From assembly GCA_947500415.1 (NCBI GenBank), contig CANMRT010000004.1, positions 372,001-436,000 of the forward strand: a stretch of DNA of 64,000 bases. Direction: 5' to 3'. Made by a program: the position numbers and the translations under genes. Under the pieces are notes generated by a model, which saw only the letters and a program-made list of their open reading frames with translations, ran no database searches and had not been told where the DNA came from. Below, piece after piece: positions 8,043 to 17,651 of this stretch. Every line of letters begins with the position of its first letter. The stretch's first letter is position 1. This DNA is from an uncultured Roseicyclus sp. GTDB taxonomy: Bacteria; Pseudomonadota; Alphaproteobacteria; Rhodobacterales; Rhodobacteraceae.

Positions 8043-9074
8043 ATGGCCGAAATCACGGTTCGGGGCGCAGGCATCATGGGCCTCATGTGCGCCTGGGTGC
8101 TGACCAAACGTGGCGCCTCCGTGCAGGTGGTCGACCCGAACGGCGTGGCCTCAGGCGCATCCGGCGGTATCGTTGGCGCGCTCGCCCCCCATGTGCCGGA
8201 GAATTGGAACCCCAAGAAGGCCATGCAATTTGAGGCGCTCGACAGGGCAGAGGCGCTCTGGGCCGAGATTGCCAACGTCGGGGGCTGTGATCCCGGCTAC
8301 GCCCGCACCGGTCGCATTCAGCCCCTTGCTGACGAAGCCGCGATTGCCCTCGCGCAGGGCCGCGCCGAAACAGCGCTGGAGCTATGGCAGGGCCGATACG
8401 TCTGGCAGGTCATGGATGCGAAAGAGGCCGACGTTGTTGTTGAGAGCCCCACCGGAAAGGTCATCAAGGATACGCTCACGGCTAGAATTCATCCCAAACA
8501 GGCATGTTTGAGCCTTGCATCAGCGCTGAACGCGCGTGGTGTCGAAATCAAAACAGACGCCCCAACCACCGGCACTGAAATCTGGGCCACCGGGTCGGCT
8601 GACCTGATCGAAATGTCAGAACACCTTGGCAAACCCATCGGCGCGCCGATCAAAGGGCAGGCTGCCTTGCTGCACTGCGCTATACCCGACGCGCCTCAGA
8701 TTTTCGCCGATGGCCTCCATATCGTGCCCCACGCCGATGGCACCGTCGCCATTGGCTCCACGACCGAGCGTGAGTTCACCGACCCCACCGCTACCGACGC
8801 GCAACTCGACCCGCTGATCGAAGCCGCGCGCCAAGCCGTGCCCATCCTCACTGATGCGCGTGTGATCCAGCGCTGGGCAGGTCTGCGCCCCCGTGCCCGC
8901 AGCCGCGCGCCAATGGTGGGCGTCCATCCAACCCGCCCAAATGCCTTCATCGCAAACGGCGGCTTCAAGATCGGCCTCGCCATGGCCCCGGTGGTTGCCA
9001 ATCTTCTCGCCGATCTGATCCTCGACCAGATCGACACGATCCCTGACAGTTTCCGCCCGGAAGCCAGCCTTTAG
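8043..9074 (+). CDS. FAD-dependent oxidoreductase, MnmC C-terminal-domain type
   Basis: DadA-like FAD oxidoreductase of 343 residues. The FAD motif GAGIMGLMCAWVL begins near residue 8; the C-terminal part RWAGLRPRARSRAPMVGVHP is typical of glycine/D-amino-acid oxidase folds. Beside an MnmD homologue it most likely removes the carboxymethyl group from cmnm5s2U in tRNA, as the C-terminal half of E. coli MnmC does. The track ORF starts 100 codons earlier inside antisense mnmD; the real start is ATG 8043 with GGGGAAG in front. Another amine substrate cannot be excluded. Confidence 0.8.
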   Translation: MAEITVRGAGIMGLMCAWVLTKRGASVQVVDPNGVASGASGGIVGALAPHVPENWNPKKAMQFEALDRAEALWAEIANVGGCDPGYARTGRIQPLADEAAIALAQGRAETALELWQGRYVWQVMDAKEADVVVESPTGKVIKDTLTARIHPKQACLSLASALNARGVEIKTDAPTTGTEIWATGSADLIEMSEHLGKPIGAPIKGQAALLHCAIPDAPQIFADGLHIVPHADGTVAIGSTTEREFTDPTATDAQLDPLIEAARQAVPILTDARVIQRWAGLRPRARSRAPMVGVHPTRPNAFIANGGFKIGLAMAPVVANLLADLILDQIDTIPDSFRPEASL

Positions 9075-9140
9075 CCGCTGGACATATCTGGCGTCCCACC
9101 ACACAAATCGATCTATCAGACGATTTCGCACGGGGTTCCC

Positions 9141-10760
9141 ATGACACAGCAACACGGCGGCAAGATCCTTGCAAAACGCTTGGCGATGCACGGGGTTGAG
9201 CGGGTCTTCTCTGTCCCCGGCGAAAGCTTCCTCGCCGCCCTCGACGGTCTGCATGATGAGGCGATCCCGAACATCGTTTGCCGCCAGGAAGGCGGCGCTG
9301 CGATGATGGCCGAGGCCTACGGCAAGATGACAGGCCAGCCCGGCGTCCTGTTCGTCACCCGTGGTCCCGGGGCTACCAACGCCAGCGCGGGCCTGCACAT
9401 CGCAATGCACGACGCGACGCCGATGGTGTGTTTCGTGGGGCAGATCCCCCTCAAGCACCGCGACCGCGGCGTGTTTCAGGAGGTCGACTACCGTGCCTTC
9501 TTCGGGCCGTTGGTGAAGTGGGTGGCCGAGGTTGAGCGGACTGACCGACTCGCCGAATACATCGACCGCGCCTTTGCTGTCGCCCAAGCTGGCCGACCCG
9601 GCCCCGTGGTTCTGGCGCTCCCCGAAGACATTCTCTCCGCGATGACCGATCCGCCGGAAATTCGCCCCGGTGCCCGCGCCATGCCAAGCGTGCACCTAGA
9701 CACACTCGCTCCCTTCGTTCAGGCTCTATCACTGGCGAAAAGCCCCCTTATCATCTGCGGCGGGCCGCATTGGTCCGACACAGATCGCCAATCGGCGCAG
9801 ACTCTTGCCGAACGCACAGGCGCACCCATCGCCGTGACCTTTCGCAAGCAGGATTACATCGACAACGACCACCCCAACTACGCGGGTGATTTCGGCGTTG
9901 GCATGAACCCCGCCCTCGGCGCGCGCCTCTCTACCTCCGATTGCATCCTGCTGCTTGGCGCTGAACTCAACGACATCACGACCGCTGATTTCACTCTGCT
10001 TGATCCTGCCAAAGCGCCCACGATCCTTCAGGTTCACCCCGAACCAGAAGCCGCCAGCAAGACCTACCCCGCAACCTTCGCCGTTACCGCCACGCCAAAC
10101 GCCGTCCTGCATCAGCTTGTCGAAGCCATCGAGCCGCTGAACAGTGACAAAGGCGCAGTCGAAGCGCGCGCGTCCTATGAGACCTGGCAGAAACCGCAAC
10201 CCACCCCCGGTGCCGTCCAGATGGAGCAGGTCATCGGCTGGCTGCGCGACAACGCCTCCCCCGATACGATCATCACCAACGGCGCAGGCAACTATGCGGC
10301 CTTCCTGCACCGCTATCACCGCTTCCGCCAATACGGCACGCAGGTCGCGCCAACGTCAGGCTCTATGGGTTACGGCCTGCCCGCTGCGATTTCTGCCAAG
10401 TTGCACAACCCGGACCAGCCGGTCATCTGCCTTGCTGGCGATGGCTGCCTTCAGATGTCAATTCAGGAGCTTTCGACCGCCCGCCAATACGGAGCTGACA
10501 TCATCGTGATCGTCGCCAACAACGGCCGCTATGGCACGATCCGCATGCATCAGGAAAAGACATATCCCGGCCGCGTCTCTGGCACTGATTTGTTTAATCC
10601 GAACTATGCAACGCTCGCTGCGGCTTATGGTGGTACGGGCCATACCGTGACAGACAACGCACAATTCGCTGATGCTTACACTGAGGCTCTTACGGGCGGA
10701 CTACACATCATCGAATTGAAACTCGACCCCAAGATGCTTGCGACCACAAAGAGCCTCTAG
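9141..10760 (+). CDS. Thiamine diphosphate-dependent enzyme, acetolactate synthase-like
   Basis: 539 residues with the three-domain layout of acetohydroxyacid synthase, oxalyl-CoA decarboxylase or benzoylformate decarboxylase enzymes. The catalytic glutamate that activates ThDP is in VCRQEGGAAMM (E50). The ThDP-Mg motif begins GDGCLQMS at 433 and ends with ANNGRYG about 30 residues on. No regulatory subunit gene lies beside it, so it is probably not the biosynthetic IlvB but a paralogue of unknown substrate. It is followed by an opposing MscS gene whose stop overlaps by 4 bases. Confidence 0.85.
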   Translation: MTQQHGGKILAKRLAMHGVERVFSVPGESFLAALDGLHDEAIPNIVCRQEGGAAMMAEAYGKMTGQPGVLFVTRGPGATNASAGLHIAMHDATPMVCFVGQIPLKHRDRGVFQEVDYRAFFGPLVKWVAEVERTDRLAEYIDRAFAVAQAGRPGPVVLALPEDILSAMTDPPEIRPGARAMPSVHLDTLAPFVQALSLAKSPLIICGGPHWSDTDRQSAQTLAERTGAPIAVTFRKQDYIDNDHPNYAGDFGVGMNPALGARLSTSDCILLLGAELNDITTADFTLLDPAKAPTILQVHPEPEAASKTYPATFAVTATPNAVLHQLVEAIEPLNSDKGAVEARASYETWQKPQPTPGAVQMEQVIGWLRDNASPDTIITNGAGNYAAFLHRYHRFRQYGTQVAPTSGSMGYGLPAAISAKLHNPDQPVICLAGDGCLQMSIQELSTARQYGADIIVIVANNGRYGTIRMHQEKTYPGRVSGTDLFNPNYATLAAAYGGTGHTVTDNAQFADAYTEALTGGLHIIELKLDPKMLATTKSL

Positions 10761-12100
10761 TCCCCTTGTTCGGGTCGATCCTCCAGCATCCTGACTTCCC
10801 GCTGCGGGAACGGGATGTTGATATCATTCGCCTGAAAAGTGTCCCAAAGCGCCAGGAACACATTGCCACGAATGTTGGTTAGGCCTCCGGTCGGATCGGA
10901 GATCCAAAACCGCAGAATATAGTCGACCGAACTGTCACCGAACCCAACAACATGGCAAACGGGCGGGCGATGACTCAGCACCCGGTCCACGCCTTGCGCC
11001 GCCTCAATCGCAAGCCTCCGTACCTCATGGGGATCGTCACCGTAGGCCGTGCCAAAATGGATATCGAGCCGCACGAAATCGTTGGAATGGGACCAATTCA
11101 CCACCTGACTGGTGATCAGGTCTTCGTTCGGGATCAGGTATTCCTTTCCGTCCCGCGTGACGACACTGACGTATCGCGCGCCGAGCGAATTAATCCACCC
11201 AAACGTCTCCCCCAGCGAAATCACGTCCCCGGGTTTGATCGACTTGTCGAGCAGGATGATAACGCCCGACACGAGGTTTGAGACGACCTTTTGCAGACCA
11301 AAACCAAGGCCCACACCAATCGCACCGGACAACACCGCAAGCCCCGTCAGGTCGATGCCCGTCAGCCGGAGCCCCACGTAAATCGCCAGACCATAGAACG
11401 CGACCTGCAGGAACTTCTTCGCCAACACCCGCATGGAGGGCGAAATCTCTTCGTTCTTCTCGATCCGCCCCGTGGCACTCACCGTCAGGAATCGCGCCAC
11501 GAATACGAGCACTGCAACCACCAGTACCGCTTGCACCAGGGTCAGCAGCGACAGCCGTGCCTCCCCCAGATTGAACCCAACTGAATCTAGGATCGCTGCG
11601 GCTTCGTCCTGCAAATTCAGGATCGCCAGCGTAACGAAGATCCACGCCCCGTAGCGCACGATCGCCCGCATCAGGTTCGACCGGATTAGCCGCGTGGCGA
11701 AGGCCACGAACAGCCACGCGGTCACCAACTCTGCTATCACGGTTAGTAGGAACGTGCGCGACGGCCATGTCACTTCGCGCATCACAAGAATGACCAACCA
11801 GATCAGCACGACGTAGAAGATCATCTGCAATCTCGTGTGGATCACCACAAGAATGCGCATCCGCCACGTGGGCCAACCCTCCCGCGCGGCCATCCACGCG
11901 CGAACCCTTGGCCCGAACGTGCGCCGCAGGATGATCGCAACCAGCAAAATCGCCAGAGCTATGCCAACCTGATAGGCGTTCCATGGGCGCAGCAGGCTCT
12001 CGGCGAAAGCCTGTCCCTGTTCCCAAAGACCGCTTATCTCCTCCAGCGCTGCATCAACCGCTTCGGACTCTACAGTCTGCTCTTCCGTTTCAGGCTCCAT
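10757..12100 (-). CDS. MscS-family mechanosensitive ion channel
   Basis: 447 residues. Five or so membrane segments in the N-terminal half precede the MscS pore helix ([30 protein letters not shown]) near residue 270, then the beta domain with [24 protein letters not shown]. Such channels release solutes during hypo-osmotic shock. The larger N-terminal membrane region resembles YbdG/MscK-like relatives more than small MscS. Convergent with the TPP enzyme; divergent from leuC across about 250 bases. Confidence 0.9.
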   Translation of the reverse strand: MEPETEEQTVESEAVDAALEEISGLWEQGQAFAESLLRPWNAYQVGIALAILLVAIILRRTFGPRVRAWMAAREGWPTWRMRILVVIHTRLQMIFYVVLIWLVILVMREVTWPSRTFLLTVIAELVTAWLFVAFATRLIRSNLMRAIVRYGAWIFVTLAILNLQDEAAAILDSVGFNLGEARLSLLTLVQAVLVVAVLVFVARFLTVSATGRIEKNEEISPSMRVLAKKFLQVAFYGLAIYVGLRLTGIDLTGLAVLSGAIGVGLGFGLQKVVSNLVSGVIILLDKSIKPGDVISLGETFGWINSLGARYVSVVTRDGKEYLIPNEDLITSQVVNWSHSNDFVRLDIHFGTAYGDDPHEVRRLAIEAAQGVDRVLSHRPPVCHVVGFGDSSVDYILRFWISDPTGGLTNIRGNVFLALWDTFQANDINIPFPQREVRMLEDRPEQGD

Positions 12101-12346
12101 CTCTGCTCCGTGCGCCTCGTTTTTTCCACCTTACTCGCGCGCACGCCCTCCTTGGCAAGCCCGCATGTGCGGTGTAATCCCATCGGCCATGACCAGCTTC
12201 TTCGATATCGGCGACCGCGCGCGCCTGCCTTGGCGCTTCCACGGCGTCCGCGCGTCGCGACTTGGCGGGCTATAAGGCCGCGTCCACTCTCCGATATCGA
12301 CCAGCAAGACACACCCGGACATCCGGGACACCCGAGGATCAATTCC
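12101..12346. other. Non-coding region upstream of leuC
   Basis: About 246 bases between divergent mscS and leuC. It holds the inverted pair TCGATATCGG (12202-12211) and CCGATATCGA (12291-12300), a possible -10 (TATAAG near 12271), and a short hairpin CCCGGA-CA-TCCGGG at 12314-12327 in the leuC leader. A 28-codon frame at 12188 lacks a ribosome site and was not called. Promoter assignment is weak. Confidence 0.4.
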
Positions 12347-13750
12347 ATGACCGGCAAGACACTTTACGACAAAATCTGGGACGCGCATTTGGCGCATGAG
12401 GCCGAAGACGGCACCTGCCTCCTCTACATCGACCGCCACCTGGTCCACGAAGTGACCTCGCCCCAGGCGTTCGAAGGCCTCCGCATGGCGGGCCGCAAGG
12501 TCCACGCGCCCGACAAGACCATCGCCGTGCCGGATCACAACGTGCCGACGACCCCGGGCCGCGAAAACCCCGAGAACATGACACCGGACAGCGCCATTCA
12601 GGTCGCAGCCCTCGACAAGAACGCAAAGGACTTCGGCATTCACTACTATCCCGTGTCTGACGTGCGCCAGGGCATCGTGCATATCGTCGGTCCCGAGCAG
12701 GGCTGGACGCTTCCGGGCATGACCGTCGTCTGCGGCGACAGCCACACCGCCACCCATGGCGCTTTCGGCGCACTGGCCCACGGCATCGGCACGTCCGAGG
12801 TGGAACATGTTCTGGCCACGCAAACGCTGATCCAGAAGAAGTCCAAGAACATGAAGGTCGAGATCACGGGCAAACTCGCGCCCGGCGTCACGGCCAAGGA
12901 CATCACCCTGTCTGTGATCGGCAAGACCGGCACCGCTGGCGGCACCGGCTACGTCATCGAATACATGGGCGAGGCAATCCGCGATCTGTCCATGGAAGGG
13001 CGGATGACCGTCTGCAACATGGCCATCGAAGGCGGTGCCCGCGCAGGCATCATCGCGCCCGACGAGAAGACGTTCGAATATTGCATGGGTCGCCCCCACG
13101 CGCCCAAAGGCGCGCAATGGGAAGCAGCACTTGCGTGGTGGAAGACCCTCTATTCTGACGACGACGCCCATTGGGATGAGGTCGTCACCATTCGCGGCGA
13201 AGACATCGCGCCGGTCGTCACCTGGGGCACCTCGCCCGAAGACGTCCTGCCGATCACCGCTGACGTCCCCGCCGCCGACAGTTTCACGGGCGGCAAGGTC
13301 GACGCCGCCGCGCGCTCGCTCGATTACATGGGCCTGACCCCTGGCACCGCTTTGCGCGATGTGGAGATCGACACCGTTTTCATCGGCTCCTGCACCAATG
13401 GCCGGATCGAAGACCTCCGCGCCGCAGCTGAGATCCTCAAAGGCAAGAAGGTCGCCGTGAAACGCGCCATGGTTGTTCCCGGATCGGGCCTCGTCCGTGC
13501 CCAGGCGGAAGAGGAAGGCCTCGCCGACATCTTTAAAGAAGCTGGCTTCGAATGGCGCCTCGCGGGCTGTTCCATGTGCCTCGCCATGAACCCCGATCAG
13601 CTTCAGCCCGGCGAACGCTGCGCGGCCACCTCCAACCGCAACTTCGAAGGCCGCCAGGGCCGCGGCGGACGCACGCACCTGATGTCGCCCGCCATGGCGG
13701 CCGCAGCGGCAGTGACCGGCAGGCTCACCGATGTGCGTGAGATGATGTAA
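12347..13750 (+). CDS. leuC: 3-isopropylmalate dehydratase large subunit
   Basis: Aconitase-family subunit that, with LeuD, isomerises 2- to 3-isopropylmalate in leucine synthesis. 467 residues from ATG 12347, which has GAGGA 8 bases upstream; the track ORF begins 170 codons too early. The [4Fe-4S] cysteines are in GSCTNGR and GCSMC, and VPDHNVPTT and [22 protein letters not shown] are family hallmarks. Its partner leuD is about 17 kb away on the other strand, with leuB between; in many relatives these genes sit close together. Confidence 0.97.
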   Translation: MTGKTLYDKIWDAHLAHEAEDGTCLLYIDRHLVHEVTSPQAFEGLRMAGRKVHAPDKTIAVPDHNVPTTPGRENPENMTPDSAIQVAALDKNAKDFGIHYYPVSDVRQGIVHIVGPEQGWTLPGMTVVCGDSHTATHGAFGALAHGIGTSEVEHVLATQTLIQKKSKNMKVEITGKLAPGVTAKDITLSVIGKTGTAGGTGYVIEYMGEAIRDLSMEGRMTVCNMAIEGGARAGIIAPDEKTFEYCMGRPHAPKGAQWEAALAWWKTLYSDDDAHWDEVVTIRGEDIAPVVTWGTSPEDVLPITADVPAADSFTGGKVDAAARSLDYMGLTPGTALRDVEIDTVFIGSCTNGRIEDLRAAAEILKGKKVAVKRAMVVPGSGLVRAQAEEEGLADIFKEAGFEWRLAGCSMCLAMNPDQLQPGERCAATSNRNFEGRQGRGGRTHLMSPAMAAAAAVTGRLTDVREMM

Positions 13751-13756
13751 CGCGCC

Positions 13757-15433
13757 TTACGCTGTGGTCTTGTGACCGATCGGCCGCGCCGCCGATCGGT
13801 CCCGACCAAGTCCGACGCACAAGATCACCACCGGCAATAGCCCAACCATTGCAATCACCAGCGACGGCACCGCCGCCTCGCCCAACCGTTCATCCGCGGC
13901 CAACCGATGCGCCTGCACGGCCAGCGTGTCCATGTTGAACGGACGCATGATCAGCGTCGCGGGCAGTTCCTTCATCACGTCCACGAATACGATCAAAAGC
14001 CCGGTCAGGATTGACGGTCTTAGGATCGGCAAATGCACCCCCCTCAGCATCGAACGTGGGGTGCGCCCAAGGGTCCGTGCGACGGCGTCGACATTGGGGT
14101 TAATCGTACTCAAACCCGCATCATAGGCACTCAATGCCGCCGCGATAAACCGCACGGCATAGGCCGCCACGAGCAGCCAGATCGACCCTGTAATCAGCAA
14201 CCCGGTATCTATGCCAAACCGCGTCTCCATGAACGCATCCAGCGCATTGTCGAAAGCGGCAAACGGCACCAGCAGACCCACTGCAATCACACCCCCCGGC
14301 ACGGCGTAACCCAGCCCCGCGATCCGCACCGCCACGTTTGCGCCTTTGCTCGGGTGCAGACGCGCGTTGAACCCCAGCAGCACCGCAGCGCTGACTGTTA
14401 GGATGGCGGCGATCAGCGCCAGAACCACTGAATTGCGCAGGAAGCCCAGATACCGTTCCGTCAGCAGGTTGTCGAAGGACGACCACCCAAGATCCAACAA
14501 CAGGAACGCGGGCAGCAGGAAGCCCAACAGAACGGGCAATCCACAGAACGTGGCCGCCCCTAACGCCTGCCACCCACTCAACTCCACACTCTGCATCGCC
14601 TCAAACCGCCGCCCCGCCGCGTGCTGTCTTTGATCCCTCCGCTGTCGCCGTTCCAGCGCCGCAATCACCAGCGCCACGATCAGCAGGCACAGCGCCAATT
14701 GGGCGGCGGCGCTCCGGTCGAAGAAGGAATACCACGCCTGATAGATGCCCGTCGCAAAAGTCCGGACGCCGAAGTAGGACACTGTCCCGTAGTCCGCCAG
14801 CGTCTCCATCAGCGCCAGTAACACGCCTCCGGCAATCGCAGGCCGGGCAATCGGCAGGCTCACCCGGAAGAACGCCCGCCACGCGCCATCTCCCAACGTG
14901 CGCGCGGCGATATAGGCCGTGGCAGATTGCTGGAGAAATGCCGCGCGGGTCAGCAAGTAAACGTAAGGGTACAGCACCAGCGTCAGCATCGCCGCCGCCC
15001 CGCCGAGCGACCGGATCTCAGGGAACCAATAGTCGCGCGGGCCCCATCCGGTCAGGTCGCGCAAGGTCGTCTGAACCCACCCGGGATGATCGAGCAAATC
15101 GGTGTAGGCGTATGCAAGCACATAGGCCGGAAACGCCAGCGGCAGGGCCAAGGCGATCTCCAGCAGCTTCCGTCCGGGGAACCGTGTGGCCGTCACAAGC
15201 CACGCCGACCCGGTGCCGATCACGGCGGTGCAAGTACCGACCACGACGATTAGAATGGCCGTCGTCAGGGCAAACTCGCCCAACACTGTGTTCCATAGTC
15301 CCACAAACGTGTCGAACCCGCCCGTAAAGGCCGCAAGCGCCGCGGCAACCATCGGCAGAAGGCATATGCCCGCGATCAGCCATGACAAGCTGCCAAGCCG
15401 AAAGGCTGAGGGAGTGCGGTAACGTTTGGCCAT
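13757..15433 (-). CDS. Iron-type ABC transporter permease (FbpB/ThiP-like, fused double permease)
   Basis: Polytopic permease of 558 residues carrying two copies of the binding-protein-dependent permease domain, each with an EAA loop region (ARTLGDGAWRAFFRVSLPIARPAI and ARTLGRTPRSMLRGVHLPILRPSI). This duplication is typical of FbpB/SfuB ferric-iron and ThiP permeases. I start at ATG 15433 (MAKRYRTPS), with AAGG close upstream, rather than the track start 15472. No ATPase or binding protein is adjacent. A matching ferric binding protein lies at 35024-36043, suggesting a scattered transporter. Confidence 0.85.
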   Translation of the reverse strand: MAKRYRTPSAFRLGSLSWLIAGICLLPMVAAALAAFTGGFDTFVGLWNTVLGEFALTTAILIVVVGTCTAVIGTGSAWLVTATRFPGRKLLEIALALPLAFPAYVLAYAYTDLLDHPGWVQTTLRDLTGWGPRDYWFPEIRSLGGAAAMLTLVLYPYVYLLTRAAFLQQSATAYIAARTLGDGAWRAFFRVSLPIARPAIAGGVLLALMETLADYGTVSYFGVRTFATGIYQAWYSFFDRSAAAQLALCLLIVALVIAALERRQRRDQRQHAAGRRFEAMQSVELSGWQALGAATFCGLPVLLGFLLPAFLLLDLGWSSFDNLLTERYLGFLRNSVVLALIAAILTVSAAVLLGFNARLHPSKGANVAVRIAGLGYAVPGGVIAVGLLVPFAAFDNALDAFMETRFGIDTGLLITGSIWLLVAAYAVRFIAAALSAYDAGLSTINPNVDAVARTLGRTPRSMLRGVHLPILRPSILTGLLIVFVDVMKELPATLIMRPFNMDTLAVQAHRLAADERLGEAAVPSLVIAMVGLLPVVILCVGLGRDRSAARPIGHKTTA

Positions 15434-15496
15434 AATCCTTGGTGTTTTTGTCGGGATCAGCCAGTAATGCAAGCCCGCATCGCCCAGGCGGGTGGA

Positions 15497-16294
15497 TTAG
15501 ACCCTGCGATAAACCGTCGGAAACCAATCCTCGCGCAGTCGCTCTCCCGGCTGCATCCCATGGCCGGGAAACGGCGGAGAGGTCTTTCCGGGCCGCTGAA
15601 CATAGCGCGCGTCATCCCCCACGAACCGCAGCGACAGAGCCCGCCGGCGCTGGTCCGAGGTATTCCCTCGCGCGCCGTGCAGAATCCAGAAGTTGAACGC
15701 CACGGCATCGCCGGGCTCCAATGCCCACTCCCGGATATCCATGCCCTCCGCATCCGGGTCTGGGACTGGCATGGAGGCCTCCTCATCCGGGTAGAAGTTG
15801 TCCTCGTTCAACCACCGCGTCGGAAGCACAGGCTTCTCCCACAAATGAGACCCTGCAACGCACCTTAGGGACGCATTTGTCACTGAATCGACAGGCGCCC
15901 AAAAGCTGACTGTCTGCTGCCCACCCACGAAATAGTAAGGCCCATCCTGATGCCATGGCGTGGCCTTCGAAGTTCCAGGCTCCTTCACCAGAACATGGTC
16001 GTGAAACAGCTGCGCCGTGGTTGATTGCATCAGGTCGGCCGCTACCTCCGCCGCGGCGCTATCCCGGACAACCGCCTCGAACTCTCCAATGCGCTGCCAG
16101 TTGCAATAGTCGTCAAAGAACCGCCCCTGATCGCCCGGTTTCAGGTTCTCCGCCGCATAGGGGCCGGGTTCCTCCATATTCCGGGCGATGCCCTTGCGAA
16201 TAGTCTCGACGTGATCCGCAAACAGACCCCGCACAACTGTCACACCGTCCCGCTGGAATCCTTCAACCGTCCCACTGTCCAACAGCTCATGCAT
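15497..16294 (-). CDS. Phytanoyl-CoA dioxygenase (PhyH) family protein
   Basis: Fe(II)/2-oxoglutarate dioxygenase of 265 residues. The iron ligands appear as the HxD in TPWHQDGPYYF and a distal His in NFWILHGARGNTSDQRRRALSLRFVGDD, whose Arg would hold 2-oxoglutarate. Start chosen at ATG 16294 (MHELLDSGTVEGF) with GGGAG upstream; the track start 16330 lies inside puuD. It follows puuD by 4 bases, so it is probably cotranscribed with purine genes, but its substrate is unknown. Confidence 0.85.
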   Translation of the reverse strand: MHELLDSGTVEGFQRDGVTVVRGLFADHVETIRKGIARNMEEPGPYAAENLKPGDQGRFFDDYCNWQRIGEFEAVVRDSAAAEVAADLMQSTTAQLFHDHVLVKEPGTSKATPWHQDGPYYFVGGQQTVSFWAPVDSVTNASLRCVAGSHLWEKPVLPTRWLNEDNFYPDEEASMPVPDPDAEGMDIREWALEPGDAVAFNFWILHGARGNTSDQRRRALSLRFVGDDARYVQRPGKTSPPFPGHGMQPGERLREDWFPTVYRRV

Positions 16295-16298
16295 CCGA

Positions 16299-17549
16299 TC
16301 ACTCCCCCAACGCGGCCCGCTCCGCCCCAAGCCCGCGATACCAATTCACGATCAGCGCGCGTTCTTCTTCGGACATCGCGGTGATGTTCCCCGGCGGCAT
16401 CGCGTGGCTCACGCCCGAATGCAGGTAAATCGACCGCGCATTGATCGCAATCTGCGCGTCATCATCCAACCGCACCCCGCGTGGGGCCCAGTTCAGCCCC
16501 GGCCAGACAGGTTCGGCGTTGTGGCACATCGAACAGCGCCCCAGCACCGTATTGCGCACATCCTCGAACCCGGCGGAGGCCACGACATACTCAAGGTTCT
16601 CCGGAACGACGACCTCGGCCTCATAATCGTAATCCTGATACATCGGGATCGAAGACAACCACATGATGATGATGAAAATCACCGCGCTCGCGCCCCACGT
16701 CCAATGAGGCTGTCCTTTGCCTGCGTGCATCGAGTTGAAGTAATGCCGGATCAGCACCCCCAAAAGAAACACCAACGACGCGATGATCCACGCGTATTCC
16801 GTGCCAAATGACAGCGGATAGTGGTTCGACAGCATCAGGAAGATGACCGGCAGCGTCAGGTAGTTGTTGTGGGTGGACCGCAGCTTGGCGATCTTGCCGT
16901 ATTTTGCATCCGGCATTCGACCCTCTTTCAGATCTTTCACCACGATTCTTTGGTTCGGCATGATGATGAAGAACACATTCGCTGTCATGATCGTGGCGGT
17001 GAACGCCCCCAGATGCAGCAGCGCCGCGCGCCCCGTGAACACCTGATTATAGCCCCAGGCCATGATCACAAGGATTACGAAAAGCAGGAGCATCAGCGCC
17101 GTGGGATGCTCCCCCAGCGGGCTCTTGCACAGAAAATCATACAGCACCCAGCCAATCGCCATGGATCCGCCCGAGATCAGGATGGCCTGAAACGTGCTCA
17201 ACTCGATCTTGTCGTAGTCGATCAGGAACATTTCTGCCCCGCCCCAATAGACAAGCATCAACAGCGCGGCACCGGACAGCCAAGTCCAGTAACTCTGCCA
17301 TTTGTGCCATGTCAGATGCTCGGGCAACCGGGCCGGGGCGACGTTGTATTTCACGGTGTTGTAGAACCCGCCGCCATGCACCTCCCATTCCTCGCCGGTG
17401 GCGTCTTCGGGCAGGTCATCTGCGGGCTTCAGCATCAGATCGAGCGCGATGAAGTAGAACGATGCGCCGATCCACGCCATCGCGGTGATGACATGCAGCC
17501 ACCGCACCGCGAACGCCAGCCAATCTGTGAATACGGCAAGATCGTACAT
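16299..17549 (-). CDS. puuD: Membrane urate hydroxylase, cytochrome c domain
   Basis: PuuD oxidises urate to 5-hydroxyisourate at the membrane, replacing soluble uricase. 416 residues: an N-terminal region with eight or so membrane helices (starting LAFAVRWLHVITAMAWIGASFYF) and a C-terminal c-type cytochrome with heme motif CSMCH at 339-343 and probable Met ligand in SHAMPPGN near 384. The downstream enzymes hiuH and ureidoglycine aminohydrolase lie within 3.5 kb. A LysR gene is divergent across 102 bases, with a 17-base palindrome between them. Confidence 0.93.
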   Translation of the reverse strand: MYDLAVFTDWLAFAVRWLHVITAMAWIGASFYFIALDLMLKPADDLPEDATGEEWEVHGGGFYNTVKYNVAPARLPEHLTWHKWQSYWTWLSGAALLMLVYWGGAEMFLIDYDKIELSTFQAILISGGSMAIGWVLYDFLCKSPLGEHPTALMLLLFVILVIMAWGYNQVFTGRAALLHLGAFTATIMTANVFFIIMPNQRIVVKDLKEGRMPDAKYGKIAKLRSTHNNYLTLPVIFLMLSNHYPLSFGTEYAWIIASLVFLLGVLIRHYFNSMHAGKGQPHWTWGASAVIFIIIMWLSSIPMYQDYDYEAEVVVPENLEYVVASAGFEDVRNTVLGRCSMCHNAEPVWPGLNWAPRGVRLDDDAQIAINARSIYLHSGVSHAMPPGNITAMSEEERALIVNWYRGLGAERAALGE

Positions 17550-17603
17550 GGCGCGCGTCCCTCTGACAGTATGGGCGCACGCTATACGGTCGCCGGTCTA
17601 TAT

Positions 17604-17620
17604 GATAATTCCTGATTATC
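17604..17620. promoter_or_regulatory. Palindromic operator between puuD and lysR
   Basis: GATAATTCCTGATTATC has perfect 6-base arms (GATAAT/ATTATC) around TCCTG and fits the loose LysR T-N11-A pattern. A further AATAATC half-site lies just before the lysR start. It is probably the site of the neighbouring LysR protein, controlling itself and puuD. Confidence 0.6.
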
Positions 17621-17651
17621 CGGATCAGCTTCAAGAAAAACCGAATAATCG

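Noticed and set aside
12188-12274. 28-codon frame upstream of leuC as a possible leader peptide
   Set aside because: No Leu codon run and no ribosome site, so leucine attenuation is not supported.
12131-13678. 515-residue minus-strand ORF
   Set aside because: Antisense to leuC; GC-rich codon bias keeps the frame open. No ribosome site or domain.
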